This document shows, piece by piece, positions 8,598 through 16,626 of a DNA stretch of 60,670 bases. Each line of letters begins with the position of its first letter. The stretch's first letter is position 1. The translations under genes and the position numbers were made by a program. The notes beneath the pieces are model-generated. The model did not search any database and was not told the DNA's origin. It saw only the letters and a list, made by a program, of their open reading frames with translations. The stretch is taken from NCBI RefSeq assembly GCF_014297285.1, contig NZ_JACOQI010000019.1:1-60670 (forward strand). The letters are read 5' to 3'. Origin of the DNA: Dysosmobacter segnis (GTDB lineage: Bacteria > Bacillota > Clostridia > Oscillospirales > Oscillospiraceae).

Positions 8598-8643
8598 GTG
8601 ACCCGATCTCAGAACTTTCAAAAAAATCTGAGATTGGAGTCAC
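8598..8643 (+). promoter_or_regulatory. Hairpin enclosing the ribosome binding site of the sigma-like gene
   Basis: GTGAC plus an 11-base arm (8598-8613) pairs with an 11-base arm, one bulged A and GTCAC (8627-8643). This gives a 16-bp stem with one G-U pair. The only Shine-Dalgarno-like bases before the ATG at 8649 (TTGGAG) are inside the 3' arm, so translation would be blocked when the stem forms. Confidence 0.6.
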
Positions 8644-8648
8644 GAAAA

Positions 8649-9143
8649 ATGAAAAAATGGCAGGAAGAACGCAATTATAGACGCATTTACAACGAAGCTG
8701 GTGAAGTGATCGCCAATATCATCACCGTGGATGGTGTGGATGTGGAAGTGGCGGAGGATGTGTATCTGGCCTACTCCCAGGCGGACCGCCGGGAGCGGTA
8801 TGTACGGGAGGAACAGTTTTCCGGGAAACTCCTCTCACTGGAACAGATGGCGGAGGACGACCTGCTTTCGGACTATGTCGGCGCGGAAACAGCCCCAAGC
8901 GCGGAGGAAGAAGCACTGGAACGGGAGCAGGCACAGAGCCTTGCGGAACGAAAGGAGATGTTGCTGTTGGCCATGCTGTCTCTGAATGACGCGGATCGGG
9001 AGTTGATCAACGCATTGTTCTTCGACGGCGCATCCACCAGAGACTACGCGGCGCGGATCGGAATTACCCAGAGGGCGGTCATCAAACGCCGGGACCGTAT
9101 TCTGCGGGATCTGAAAAAATATTTTGAGAATTTTTCAAATTAA
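8649..9143 (+). CDS. Sigma-70 region 4-like protein
   Basis: 164 residues. The middle is acidic. The C-terminal 60 residues form a sigma region 4 type HTH (LSLNDADRELINALFF, then STRDYAARIGITQRAVIKRR). This resembles the small YvrI/phage-type sigma-like proteins found on Clostridial elements, which may switch on element genes. The ATG at 8649 begins the conserved part (MKKWQEERNYRR); the frame is open to 8535 upstream but that part overlaps the leader hairpin. A structured non-coding stretch follows directly. Confidence 0.75.
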   Translation: MKKWQEERNYRRIYNEAGEVIANIITVDGVDVEVAEDVYLAYSQADRRERYVREEQFSGKLLSLEQMAEDDLLSDYVGAETAPSAEEEALEREQAQSLAERKEMLLLAMLSLNDADRELINALFFDGASTRDYAARIGITQRAVIKRRDRILRDLKKYFENFSN

Positions 9144-9523
9144 GGGTATTCACCCGTAGCCTTTTTCGGGAGGACAGTGAGGGACCCAAAAGGAGATCCC
9201 TCGCTGTTCCTTGAAAAGTGCATACCAGCAGTACGGGCAACCGCCCGGACGGATGAGCGTTCGCGCAGTGTGCGCCATGACCCGGAGGAGATATCTTCGG
9301 CGAGCGATAAAACCTGTGACGGGCCGACTTTGGCAAAGTCGGCTGGCATTGACTCTGTTCGGGCTGATAATGAGACACAAAGCACTGGCCAGCATGATGA
9401 GGCTGGGCTGCCCTGGGGTTGAAAGCAGTAGAGACCCCAGGAATACGCCCGTGAGAAGGTAGCCGCCTTCTGTCCGTACTGTTCCCTTTATCCACCGGGG
9501 CGCGAGCTGCAAATACGGTGAAA
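9144..9523 (+). ncRNA. Candidate large structured RNA
   Basis: This 424-bp gap between the sigma-like gene and the helicase gene has no convincing ORF but very dense pairing. A 13-bp long-range helix joins 9227-9239 to 9471-9483. Outer arms 9149-9158 and 9514-9522 pair with one bulge. A long hairpin is formed by 9170-9184 with 9197-9212, extended by 9161-9165 with 9214-9218. Inside are a perfect 9-bp stem (9323-9331/9335-9343), an 8-bp stem (9412-9419/9434-9441), a 5-bp stem (9389-9393/9402-9406) and another (9455-9459/9466-9470) abutting the long-range helix. I do not recognise the family. Strand is inferred from the G-U pairs and neighbours. Confidence 0.5.
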
Positions 9524-9567
9524 CGAATGACAAAAATACTTTTTATCATGATAGGGGAAATCCACGG

Positions 9568-11493
9568 ATGAATACAAATGATACAAACAGGCAGAAAGCC
9601 CACGCCATGATCGACCATATTTTCAAAGACCTGCTGCCTGCCCAGGGCATGGTGGAGCGTTCCGAGCAGATCAAGCTCAGCCACCGAATGTTGGATACCA
9701 TGCTGAACGGCGGCATCGCCCTGTGCGACGCAGGCACCGGCATCGGCAAGACCTACGCTTATCTGGCAGCTGCCGCAGCGGCCAACCGATCCGGCACGGA
9801 GGCACTGCACAAGCCCATCATTATCTCCACCTCCAGCATCGCCTTGCAGAACGCCGTGCAGACAGAATACCTTCCGCTGCTGTCCTGCACCCTGCTGGCA
9901 GACAGACAGATCGACCGCCCACTACTCTCTGTGATCCGCAAAGGCAAAGGCCATTATGTTTGCGACGAACGCCTGCAAAGACGGCTTCGTCAGGTGAACT
10001 TTCAAAAGAAAGATCCGGCAGCCGCCGACGCCCTTCGCGCGCTGAAAGGAACGCTGGACATGGACAATGTCCCCCATCTCAGCGGTTATGACTGGGAACG
10101 TGTCTGCGTTCCGCAGTTCTGCGACTGCGACCATCAGGACTGTCGGTACAAGCGCTTTCTGAAACGCTGCGACGCGGATCGATATGTGTTCCAGATCTGT
10201 AACCATAATCTTTTGCTGGCGGACGCCATCCACCGCAGTCAGGGGAAACGCCCCATTTTCCCGGAGCATAGCGTCATCATCGTAGATGAGGCCCATAAAC
10301 TGCCGGAAGCGGCGCGGGAGATGTTTGGTATGACGCTGACTGCCGGTGACATCCAGAGCGTGATCAACCAGCTCTGCGCGGAACGATATCTGCTGGCAGC
10401 AGATGTGCTGGCAGGCACGATGGGGCCGCTGCTCCGCCAGCTCACGCAGCCCAGAGAGGAAACCGAACCCGTGGATGCGTACCTTCATTTGCTGACGATC
10501 CCCAGCCGCTCTCTTCTTGTTATTGAGAAGCAGGTCGGCAGGCTGCTGTCGGCGCAGGGGCGCAGGCAGCTGGAAAAGCTGCGCGGCACGGTGTCTCTCT
10601 TTAGCAGTCCGAGAACGAATATGATCCTCTACACAGCGGATGACGGCGATGGCGGAACCATGCTGTGCGCCACCGTTTCAGATTTGACAGAACAGATGCG
10701 CCAGGTCCTGTGGAGGCCGGAACACGCTTTTGTGCTGGCCTCTGGGACTTTGGCTGTGGGGGATGACTTTCACCGTTTTCGTTCGCAGACTGGACTGATG
10801 GACGGGCGGCGCGTAACGGAGTCTGTTTCACTTTCTCCTTTTGACTATAAGCAGAATTGCCTGCTGTACTTGCCGCAGCTTCCACCGAGTCAAAGCTCGG
10901 AAACGTACTATGATGAATTGGCAGATGAAATCGCGGAACTCATCCGCGCGGCCTGGGGCCATGCGCTGGTGCTGTTCACCTCCTACGCCGCCATGTCAGC
11001 AGTAAAGGATAGGCTGCGGGAGCGGGAACTCAGCTTCCCGTTATTTACCCTGGGCAGAAACGCCATGCACATGACGGAGCGGTTTCGGCAAACGCCGGGG
11101 GCTGTGCTGCTGGCCACAGGCGCTGCATGGGAAGGCTTTGATTTCCCCGGCGACTGCGTATCCCTGCTGGTGATCCCCCGCCTGCCTTTCGCCTATCCGG
11201 ACGCACTGAAGGAAAAAGAGCGGGAGGAATACGCATCCCTTCGCCAGTTTATTCAGAATGTGGCCGTGCCTGAGATGCAGATTAAGCTGCGTCAGGGCTT
11301 TGGACGGGCCATCCGCACAGAGACCGACACCTGCGTCATTGCCATTCTGGATGAGCGCGCAGGCCGCGGACACCGATACAACAAAGCCATGCTGGACGCC
11401 CTGCCGGAAATGCGTGTCACAGGCAGTTCACGAGCAGTAACAAAGTTTCTGCGGGAGCGAAAGCCGGAAAGCTATTTTGAGGTGTGCGCATGA
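9568..11493 (+). CDS. DinG/XPD-type DNA helicase (Fe-S, superfamily 2)
   Basis: 641 residues. Walker A AGTGIGKT at 55-62, DEAH at 240-243, and the four cysteines of an XPD-type Fe-S cluster between them (Cys180, 185, 187, 192). The C-terminal motifs ATGAAWEGFDFPG and QGFGRAIRTETD complete a helicase core. It is a 5'-3' DNA helicase by family. In this setting it probably supports replication or processing of the island. The ATG at 9568 follows AGGGG. The stop overlaps the start of the 49-residue ORF by 4 bp. Confidence 0.88.
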   Translation: MNTNDTNRQKAHAMIDHIFKDLLPAQGMVERSEQIKLSHRMLDTMLNGGIALCDAGTGIGKTYAYLAAAAAANRSGTEALHKPIIISTSSIALQNAVQTEYLPLLSCTLLADRQIDRPLLSVIRKGKGHYVCDERLQRRLRQVNFQKKDPAAADALRALKGTLDMDNVPHLSGYDWERVCVPQFCDCDHQDCRYKRFLKRCDADRYVFQICNHNLLLADAIHRSQGKRPIFPEHSVIIVDEAHKLPEAAREMFGMTLTAGDIQSVINQLCAERYLLAADVLAGTMGPLLRQLTQPREETEPVDAYLHLLTIPSRSLLVIEKQVGRLLSAQGRRQLEKLRGTVSLFSSPRTNMILYTADDGDGGTMLCATVSDLTEQMRQVLWRPEHAFVLASGTLAVGDDFHRFRSQTGLMDGRRVTESVSLSPFDYKQNCLLYLPQLPPSQSSETYYDELADEIAELIRAAWGHALVLFTSYAAMSAVKDRLRERELSFPLFTLGRNAMHMTERFRQTPGAVLLATGAAWEGFDFPGDCVSLLVIPRLPFAYPDALKEKEREEYASLRQFIQNVAVPEMQIKLRQGFGRAIRTETDTCVIAILDERAGRGHRYNKAMLDALPEMRVTGSSRAVTKFLRERKPESYFEVCA

Positions 11494-11639
11494 TCGACGC
11501 CAAGAAGGAATTGCAGTACCGGCTGGCCGTTCGGATGCTGGAACACTTATCCGAAAAGGGCTTTCTGACAGCAAAGGAACTGGCTTATGCCAAGGGACTT
11601 GCCAGAGAAAAATACGCCTCGCAGACTGTTCGGGAATAG
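11490..11639 (+). CDS. Small conserved-looking ORF coupled to helicase (49 aa)
   Basis: ATG at 11490 overlaps the helicase stop (ATGA). The 49 residues (MIDAKKELQYRLAVRMLEHL..., ending YASQTVRE) are highly charged and helical. The KGFLTAKELAYAKGL part looks like a small DNA-binding or coupling helix pair. It lies between the helicase and the recombinases. I cannot assign a family. Overlap, length and codon usage support it being real. Confidence 0.6.
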   Translation: MIDAKKELQYRLAVRMLEHLSEKGFLTAKELAYAKGLAREKYASQTVRE

Positions 11640-11706
11640 TGCTGGATATTCCGCGGATAGTGTGGTAGCTTGTGTGTTGCCAAAAAAGATACAGGAAGTG
11701 AATGAA

Positions 11707-13260
11707 ATGGCAAATGTAAAAATGATCGCGCCCCAGACATTCCAACCGGAACACATGCGGGTGGCGGCCTACTGCCGGGTCAGTTCGGACTCCAAGGATC
11801 AGCTGCATTCCTACGCCGCCCAGATCCGCAGCTACACGGAGGAGATCGCCCAGCATGACGGCTGGGAGCTGGTAGACGTATACGCGGACGAGGGACTCAC
11901 CGGTACCCGGATGGACAAACGGGAGGACTTCAACCGTATGATGCGGGATTGCCGGAAGGGTAAGATCGACCGCATTCTGGTGAAGTCCGTATCCCGCTTC
12001 GCCCGAAATACCAAGGATTGCCTCTCCACTCTGCGGGAACTGTCCGCTCTGGGTGTCTCTGTCCAATTTGAAAAAGAAAATATCGACACGAAAACGCTCA
12101 CCACCGAACTGATGGTGAGCGTTTCCGGTTCTCTGGCCCAGCAGGAATCCATTTCCATCTCGGCTAATCAGAAAATAAGTTATCAGCGAAGAATGGAAAG
12201 AGGGGAATTTATCACCTGCTCGGCACCTTACGGCTATCGGATCATAGACAAGAAAAACCTTGAAATCATCCCGGAGGAAGCGACCACGGTACAATGGATA
12301 TTCGATGCCTATTTGAATGGCCGCAGTGCGGAATGGATTGCAGACCAACTCACAAGAAGGGGCATTGAAAATACCAACACACGCAAACCGTGGACTGCTT
12401 ATGGAATCCGGTACATTTTACGCAATGAAAAATATATCGGGGACGCACTGGGGCAAAAGAAATTCACAAAAGGTTTTCCCTTTTTTAGAAAACGCAACCA
12501 CGGAGAGCAAGAGCAGTATTACGTAGAAAATACACATTTGCCCATCATCGAGCGTGAGCGGTTTGAAAAAGTGCAGAATCTTCTGCAGCAGAAAGCGAAA
12601 AGGAAGAAACCAACGAGAAGTCAATATCCACTTACCAGAAAAATAATTTGTGAGAAATGCGGGACGCCATTTATCCGGCGAGAAACTGCGAAAGGCTTGG
12701 TGACATGGGCCTGCCGAACCCATGACCGGAATGCTGCGGACTGCCCCGTGGGGCGTATCCCAGAAACGGAGATCCATGCGGCATTTATCCGGATGTATCG
12801 GAAACTCAAAGAGAACGCGGATATGATCCTGAATCCAGCTATGGATCAGCTGAACGCCTTGGAAACCATCCTGCGGCAGAATAATCCCAAAATGCTGATG
12901 ATTAACAAGGCGATTGCGGAAGCAACGGAAGAAAGCCATAAAATCAGCACCCTGCGGGCTAACGGCTTGCTGGATGCCGATGCCTGCGCCGTCCGCATGA
13001 ATGCCATCAGCGCCAAACTGACTCAGCTCCGGGGAGAACGCCGCCGGTTGTCGGAAAACGAGGCTTTGGATGAAACCATGGATGCCATTCGCAAGATGAC
13101 AGATGTCATAAAGAATGGGCCGGAACAGATGAACATCTTCGATGAGGACTTGTTCGACAGCTTAGTGGAAAAGGTCATCGCAGAATCCCAGACACGCATC
13201 CGCTTCCGGCTTTATGGCGGTTTAAAACTGGCAGAACAATTGGAGGTGGCGGCAAGATGA
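11707..13260 (+). CDS. Large serine recombinase 1
   Basis: 517 residues from the ATG at 11707 (AGGAAG upstream). The resolvase catalytic domain (about residues 18-160) has the nucleophile Ser26 in YCRVSSD and SVSRFARN. A recombinase domain (about 180-280; APYGYR, IRYILRNEKYIGD), a zinc beta-ribbon (CEKCGTPF...CRTHDRN) and a C-terminal coiled coil follow. It belongs to the TnpX/TndX/Ccr class that excises and integrates elements. It overlaps the next gene by 4 bp, so the cassette is one operon. Confidence 0.92.
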   Translation: MANVKMIAPQTFQPEHMRVAAYCRVSSDSKDQLHSYAAQIRSYTEEIAQHDGWELVDVYADEGLTGTRMDKREDFNRMMRDCRKGKIDRILVKSVSRFARNTKDCLSTLRELSALGVSVQFEKENIDTKTLTTELMVSVSGSLAQQESISISANQKISYQRRMERGEFITCSAPYGYRIIDKKNLEIIPEEATTVQWIFDAYLNGRSAEWIADQLTRRGIENTNTRKPWTAYGIRYILRNEKYIGDALGQKKFTKGFPFFRKRNHGEQEQYYVENTHLPIIERERFEKVQNLLQQKAKRKKPTRSQYPLTRKIICEKCGTPFIRRETAKGLVTWACRTHDRNAADCPVGRIPETEIHAAFIRMYRKLKENADMILNPAMDQLNALETILRQNNPKMLMINKAIAEATEESHKISTLRANGLLDADACAVRMNAISAKLTQLRGERRRLSENEALDETMDAIRKMTDVIKNGPEQMNIFDEDLFDSLVEKVIAESQTRIRFRLYGGLKLAEQLEVAAR

Positions 13261-14060
13261 TAAACCGAAAGATTTTATATGGGTATCAGATTCGTGACGG
13301 CGCATTGGTGATTGTGCCGGAGGAACAGCAGACCATCCGCATGGCCTTTACACTCTACATCGCCGGCACTTCCTATCAAGCTGTTGCGGATGCTTTGAAT
13401 CACCAGAATATCCCGTATTGCCCGGAAGCGCCGCTTTGGGACAAGCACAAGGTAAAACGCCTTTTGGAAAATCCCCGCTACACTGGCAAGGATGGCTTTC
13501 CTGCGGCGGTAGATGCGGATACTTTCCAAGCGGCGCGGAAAAAAGCGGAAGAAAAGAACGCCCTACGGCAGCCTCGCGGGGGAAAATCCCCCATTGCGCG
13601 GCTGACTCCCTATTTCCGCTGCACCTGCGGTGGAAAGCTCATCCGCATTGGCGGTAAATGGTTGGATAGCAGCGAGCTGCACCTCAAATGTGGGTCCTGC
13701 GGCAGTACCATCACCACAGATACGGATACAGTGCTGACAGAGGCAAATCGACAGATTTATGCACACGAACACCCCAAACAGCCTGCTTATGCCCCCTCTG
13801 CGGAAGTCATTCGACTGAGCAATGCCATCAACCGTGGCTTAGAGCAGCCGGACTCTCCAGAAGCGGTGATGGCGCTGATTCTACAAGGGGTAGCTGCACG
13901 ATACGATTGCTGTCCGGAGCCAATTTCTGAATATGAAAATTTTGACCACCTACCGAAAGCAGATTGGAATCACTTTCGGCGGGTGGTTTCTTATATCACG
14001 ATCACACAGGAGCATATCATAACAGTTCAGTTTACAGATCAGGCAGGAAAGGACGAATGA
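13257..14060 (+). CDS. Catalytic-domain-less recombinase partner
   Basis: 267 residues that begin directly in the recombinase DNA-binding domain (GYQIRDGALVIVPEEQQTIRMAF, KVKRLLENPRYTGKDGF) and contain a zinc beta-ribbon (CTCGGKL...CGSCGS). The N-terminal serine resolvase domain and its nucleophile are absent, and the start codon overlap shows this is not a simple truncation of the preceding gene. It is likely a DNA-binding accessory protein for one or both flanking recombinases. Confidence 0.85.
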   Translation: MINRKILYGYQIRDGALVIVPEEQQTIRMAFTLYIAGTSYQAVADALNHQNIPYCPEAPLWDKHKVKRLLENPRYTGKDGFPAAVDADTFQAARKKAEEKNALRQPRGGKSPIARLTPYFRCTCGGKLIRIGGKWLDSSELHLKCGSCGSTITTDTDTVLTEANRQIYAHEHPKQPAYAPSAEVIRLSNAINRGLEQPDSPEAVMALILQGVAARYDCCPEPISEYENFDHLPKADWNHFRRVVSYITITQEHIITVQFTDQAGKDE

Positions 14061-14063
14061 TAC

Positions 14064-15701
14064 ATGGAAGCGACAACGATTTTAGATAGGCGGGTGCGGG
14101 TGATTCCCGCTACAAAAACGCAGGGAGCCATTCACAGCACCCATAATGGGAAAAAGCGGGTGGCGGCCTACTGCCGGGTATCTACCGACAGTGAAGAACA
14201 GCTCAACAGCTATGAAGCCCAAAAGTCCTACTACACACAGAAAATCGAGGACAGTCCGGATTGGGAAATGGCGGGGATCTATGCCGACGAGGGCATCACG
14301 GGTACCAGTCTCAAAAAGCGAACAGAGTTCAAAAAGATGATCACTGCCTGCAAACGAGGCCATATCGACCTCATCATCACAAAATCTCTCTCCCGCTTCG
14401 CCAGAAACACCGTGGACTGCTTGGAAACAGTGCGCCTGCTAAAAGCCAACGGCATCGGTGTGTACTTCGAAAAAGAGAACATCAATACGCTGACGGAATC
14501 CAGCGAGTTCCTGATCACCCTGTTCAGCGGTTTCGCCCAGGCGGAATCCGAATCCCTGAGCAAGAATGTCGCTTGGGGCAAAGCAAAAAGCGCGGAAGCC
14601 GGAAAAGTGACCTTCCAATACAAAAAGATGCTGGGATACCGCAGGGGCGCAGATGGACAGCCGGAGATCGTCCCGGAGGAAGCCGAGGTCATCAAGCGGA
14701 TTTATCACCGGTATCTGGATGGCTGTACGCTGGGGCAGATCAAGCGAGAATTAGACGAGGACAAGGTCCCGACCGCACAGGGGGTAGACTCCTGGTCGCC
14801 TGCCATCATCCACAACATCCTGACGAATGAAAAATACATCGGAGACGCCTTGCTGCAAAAGACCTATATCACGGACTGCATCTCCAAGAAGGTGAAGAAA
14901 AACCAGGGCGAGCGCGCCATGTACTATGTGGAGAACAACCATCCTGCCATCATCTCCAGAGAGGTGTTCGATCAGGTGAGAAACGAGATGACGCGTCGCT
15001 CCAGCAAGCGCAAAGTGCTGCAAAAGAGTGGCAAAACAGAGCTGGGGAAATACTCCGGTAAATACGCCCTGACAGAACTGCTGGTATGCGGTGAGTGCGG
15101 TTCCCCGTACAAACGAGTGACTTGGGCAAGAAACGGGAAAAAGCGGATCGTATGGCGCTGCGTGTCCAGATTGGAGTTCGGCACGAAATACTGTCACAAC
15201 TCCCCGACACTGGATGAGAGCAAGCTCCACAGTGCAATCCTCGCCGCCATGAACGAGTTTGCCGCCATCCGGCAGGAGGTCTGCCCCGATGTACTGGCGA
15301 TGGCAGAGGAAGCCAAGCAGGCATTATCGCAGGCTGGCGCAAAGCTGCTGGAACTGAAGAAACACCTGGAAGCGGTGAGTCGGGAGCAAAGCGATCTGCT
15401 GGACCGGCTGCTGGAGAACATGGGCGATGCCGAACTGAATGCCAAAATGAAGGCCCTGACGGACGAGAAAGAATCCCTCAAAGCACAGATCCTGGACACC
15501 CAACAGATGGAAGTCAGCTTGGAGGAACAGGCCGCCCGCCATCAGCAAATGTGGGACAGCATCATGGAGTGCAGCGCGGGCTACACGGAGTTCGACGATG
15601 AGTTCGTCCGTCAGATCATCCAGAAGATCACGGTAGAGGACGAGGAGACTATTCGCATCCACTTCCGGGATTCGGAGATGGTGATGGAACAAGAATTATA
15701 A
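14064..15701 (+). CDS. Large serine recombinase 2
   Basis: 545 residues. Nucleophile Ser40 in YCRVST, then DEGITGTS, SLSRFARN and FAQAESES of the catalytic domain. Next come the recombinase domain (YKKMLGYRRG, IIHNILTNEKYIGD), a zinc ribbon (CGECGSPYKR...CVSRLEFGTKYC) and a coiled-coil C-terminus. It is the third member of the cassette, 3 bp after the partner gene. Its sequence clearly differs from recombinase 1, so the two probably bind different half-sites or act together. Confidence 0.92.
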   Translation: MEATTILDRRVRVIPATKTQGAIHSTHNGKKRVAAYCRVSTDSEEQLNSYEAQKSYYTQKIEDSPDWEMAGIYADEGITGTSLKKRTEFKKMITACKRGHIDLIITKSLSRFARNTVDCLETVRLLKANGIGVYFEKENINTLTESSEFLITLFSGFAQAESESLSKNVAWGKAKSAEAGKVTFQYKKMLGYRRGADGQPEIVPEEAEVIKRIYHRYLDGCTLGQIKRELDEDKVPTAQGVDSWSPAIIHNILTNEKYIGDALLQKTYITDCISKKVKKNQGERAMYYVENNHPAIISREVFDQVRNEMTRRSSKRKVLQKSGKTELGKYSGKYALTELLVCGECGSPYKRVTWARNGKKRIVWRCVSRLEFGTKYCHNSPTLDESKLHSAILAAMNEFAAIRQEVCPDVLAMAEEAKQALSQAGAKLLELKKHLEAVSREQSDLLDRLLENMGDAELNAKMKALTDEKESLKAQILDTQQMEVSLEEQAARHQQMWDSIMECSAGYTEFDDEFVRQIIQKITVEDEETIRIHFRDSEMVMEQEL

Positions 15702-15721
15702 GAAGAAATGGAGTAAAGAAT

Positions 15722-16471
15722 ATGGCAATTTTTATGACTGGCGATACACATGGTGATTTCAGCAGACTTCGCCCCGCGGCCTTTTATGAGCAGGTGCAGC
15801 TGACGAAAGCAGATTACCTGGTCATTTGCGGCGACTTCGGCGGCATCTGGGATGGCAGCAATACCGAACAGCAATGGCTGGACTGGTTGGAAAACAGGCC
15901 GTTCACGACGCTGTTTGTGAGTGGGAATCACGAAAATTTCGACCTGCTCTGCAGTTACCCGATCAATCAGTGGCACGGCGGACTCGTACAGGTGATTCGC
16001 CCCAGCGTCCTGCACCTGATGCGGGGACAGCTTTATGAGATCAGCGGAAAGCGGATCTTCACAATGGGTGGCGCAAGCAGTCACGATATCCAAGACGGCA
16101 TTTTAGAGCCGGACGATCCGAACTTTGAACGAAAGCTCCGGCAGCTTAATGCCGCAGGAGCGCTGTTCCGTGTCGATCACCACTCCTGGTGGAAAGAGGA
16201 ACTGCCCGACGATGCGGAATACCAGACCGCGCGAGAAACGCTGGACAAGGCTGGCTGGAATGTAGACTACATCATCACCCACTGCTGCCCCAGCAGCATT
16301 CAAGACACATTCAGCGGCGGGTTGTTCCAACGGGATGCCCTGACAGACTTTCTCGATGAGGTTCGAGAGCGATGCCGATTCCAATACTGGTTTTTCGGAC
16401 ACTACCACGAAAACATGGTGGTAGCGAAAGAGTTCGTAATGCTCTATAAGCAGATTATCCGACTGAAATAA
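15722..16471 (+). CDS. Calcineurin-like metallophosphoesterase
   Basis: 249 residues with the full metallophosphoesterase motif set: GDTHGD (7-12), GDFGG, GNHE, THCCPS and GHYHEN. The substrate is unknown; relatives act on nucleotides, RNA 2',3'-cyclic phosphates or proteins. It starts 20 bp after recombinase 2 and ends at a strong terminator, so it is cotranscribed with the recombinase operon as cargo or accessory. Confidence 0.85.
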   Translation: MAIFMTGDTHGDFSRLRPAAFYEQVQLTKADYLVICGDFGGIWDGSNTEQQWLDWLENRPFTTLFVSGNHENFDLLCSYPINQWHGGLVQVIRPSVLHLMRGQLYEISGKRIFTMGGASSHDIQDGILEPDDPNFERKLRQLNAAGALFRVDHHSWWKEELPDDAEYQTARETLDKAGWNVDYIITHCCPSSIQDTFSGGLFQRDALTDFLDEVRERCRFQYWFFGHYHENMVVAKEFVMLYKQIIRLK

Positions 16472-16522
16472 CAAGAGTAGCCAGGGGAATGACGGTTTTA
16501 CGTCATTCCCCTGGCTATTCTT
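16472..16522. terminator. Bidirectional-type terminator hairpin
   Basis: A very long stem (TAGCCAGGGGAATGACG and its complement, extended by CAAGAG/TTCTTG with a G-U pair) around a 4-6 base loop. It closes the recombinase-phosphoesterase operon. Confidence 0.8.
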
Positions 16523-16551
16523 GTTTGAGAAAGAAGGAAATACTATCATTT

Positions 16552-16580
16552 TTGCGTAAGTGTTGCTCTTGTGATAAAAT
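16552..16580 (+). promoter_or_regulatory. Promoter for the DUF4209 gene
   Basis: TTGCGT at 16552-16557, a 17-bp spacer and TAAAAT at 16575-16580, about 45 bp before the ATG. Confidence 0.6.
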
Positions 16581-16626
16581 ATAATTGCAAGGTAACGCAG
16601 ATGCCAATTGCATGGGAGGGGTAAAG

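Noticed and set aside
9140..9533. Short ORFs on both strands in the gap before the helicase gene
   Set aside because: They conflict with each other, lack ribosome binding sites, and the region is better explained by dense RNA pairing; low-level coding cannot be fully excluded.
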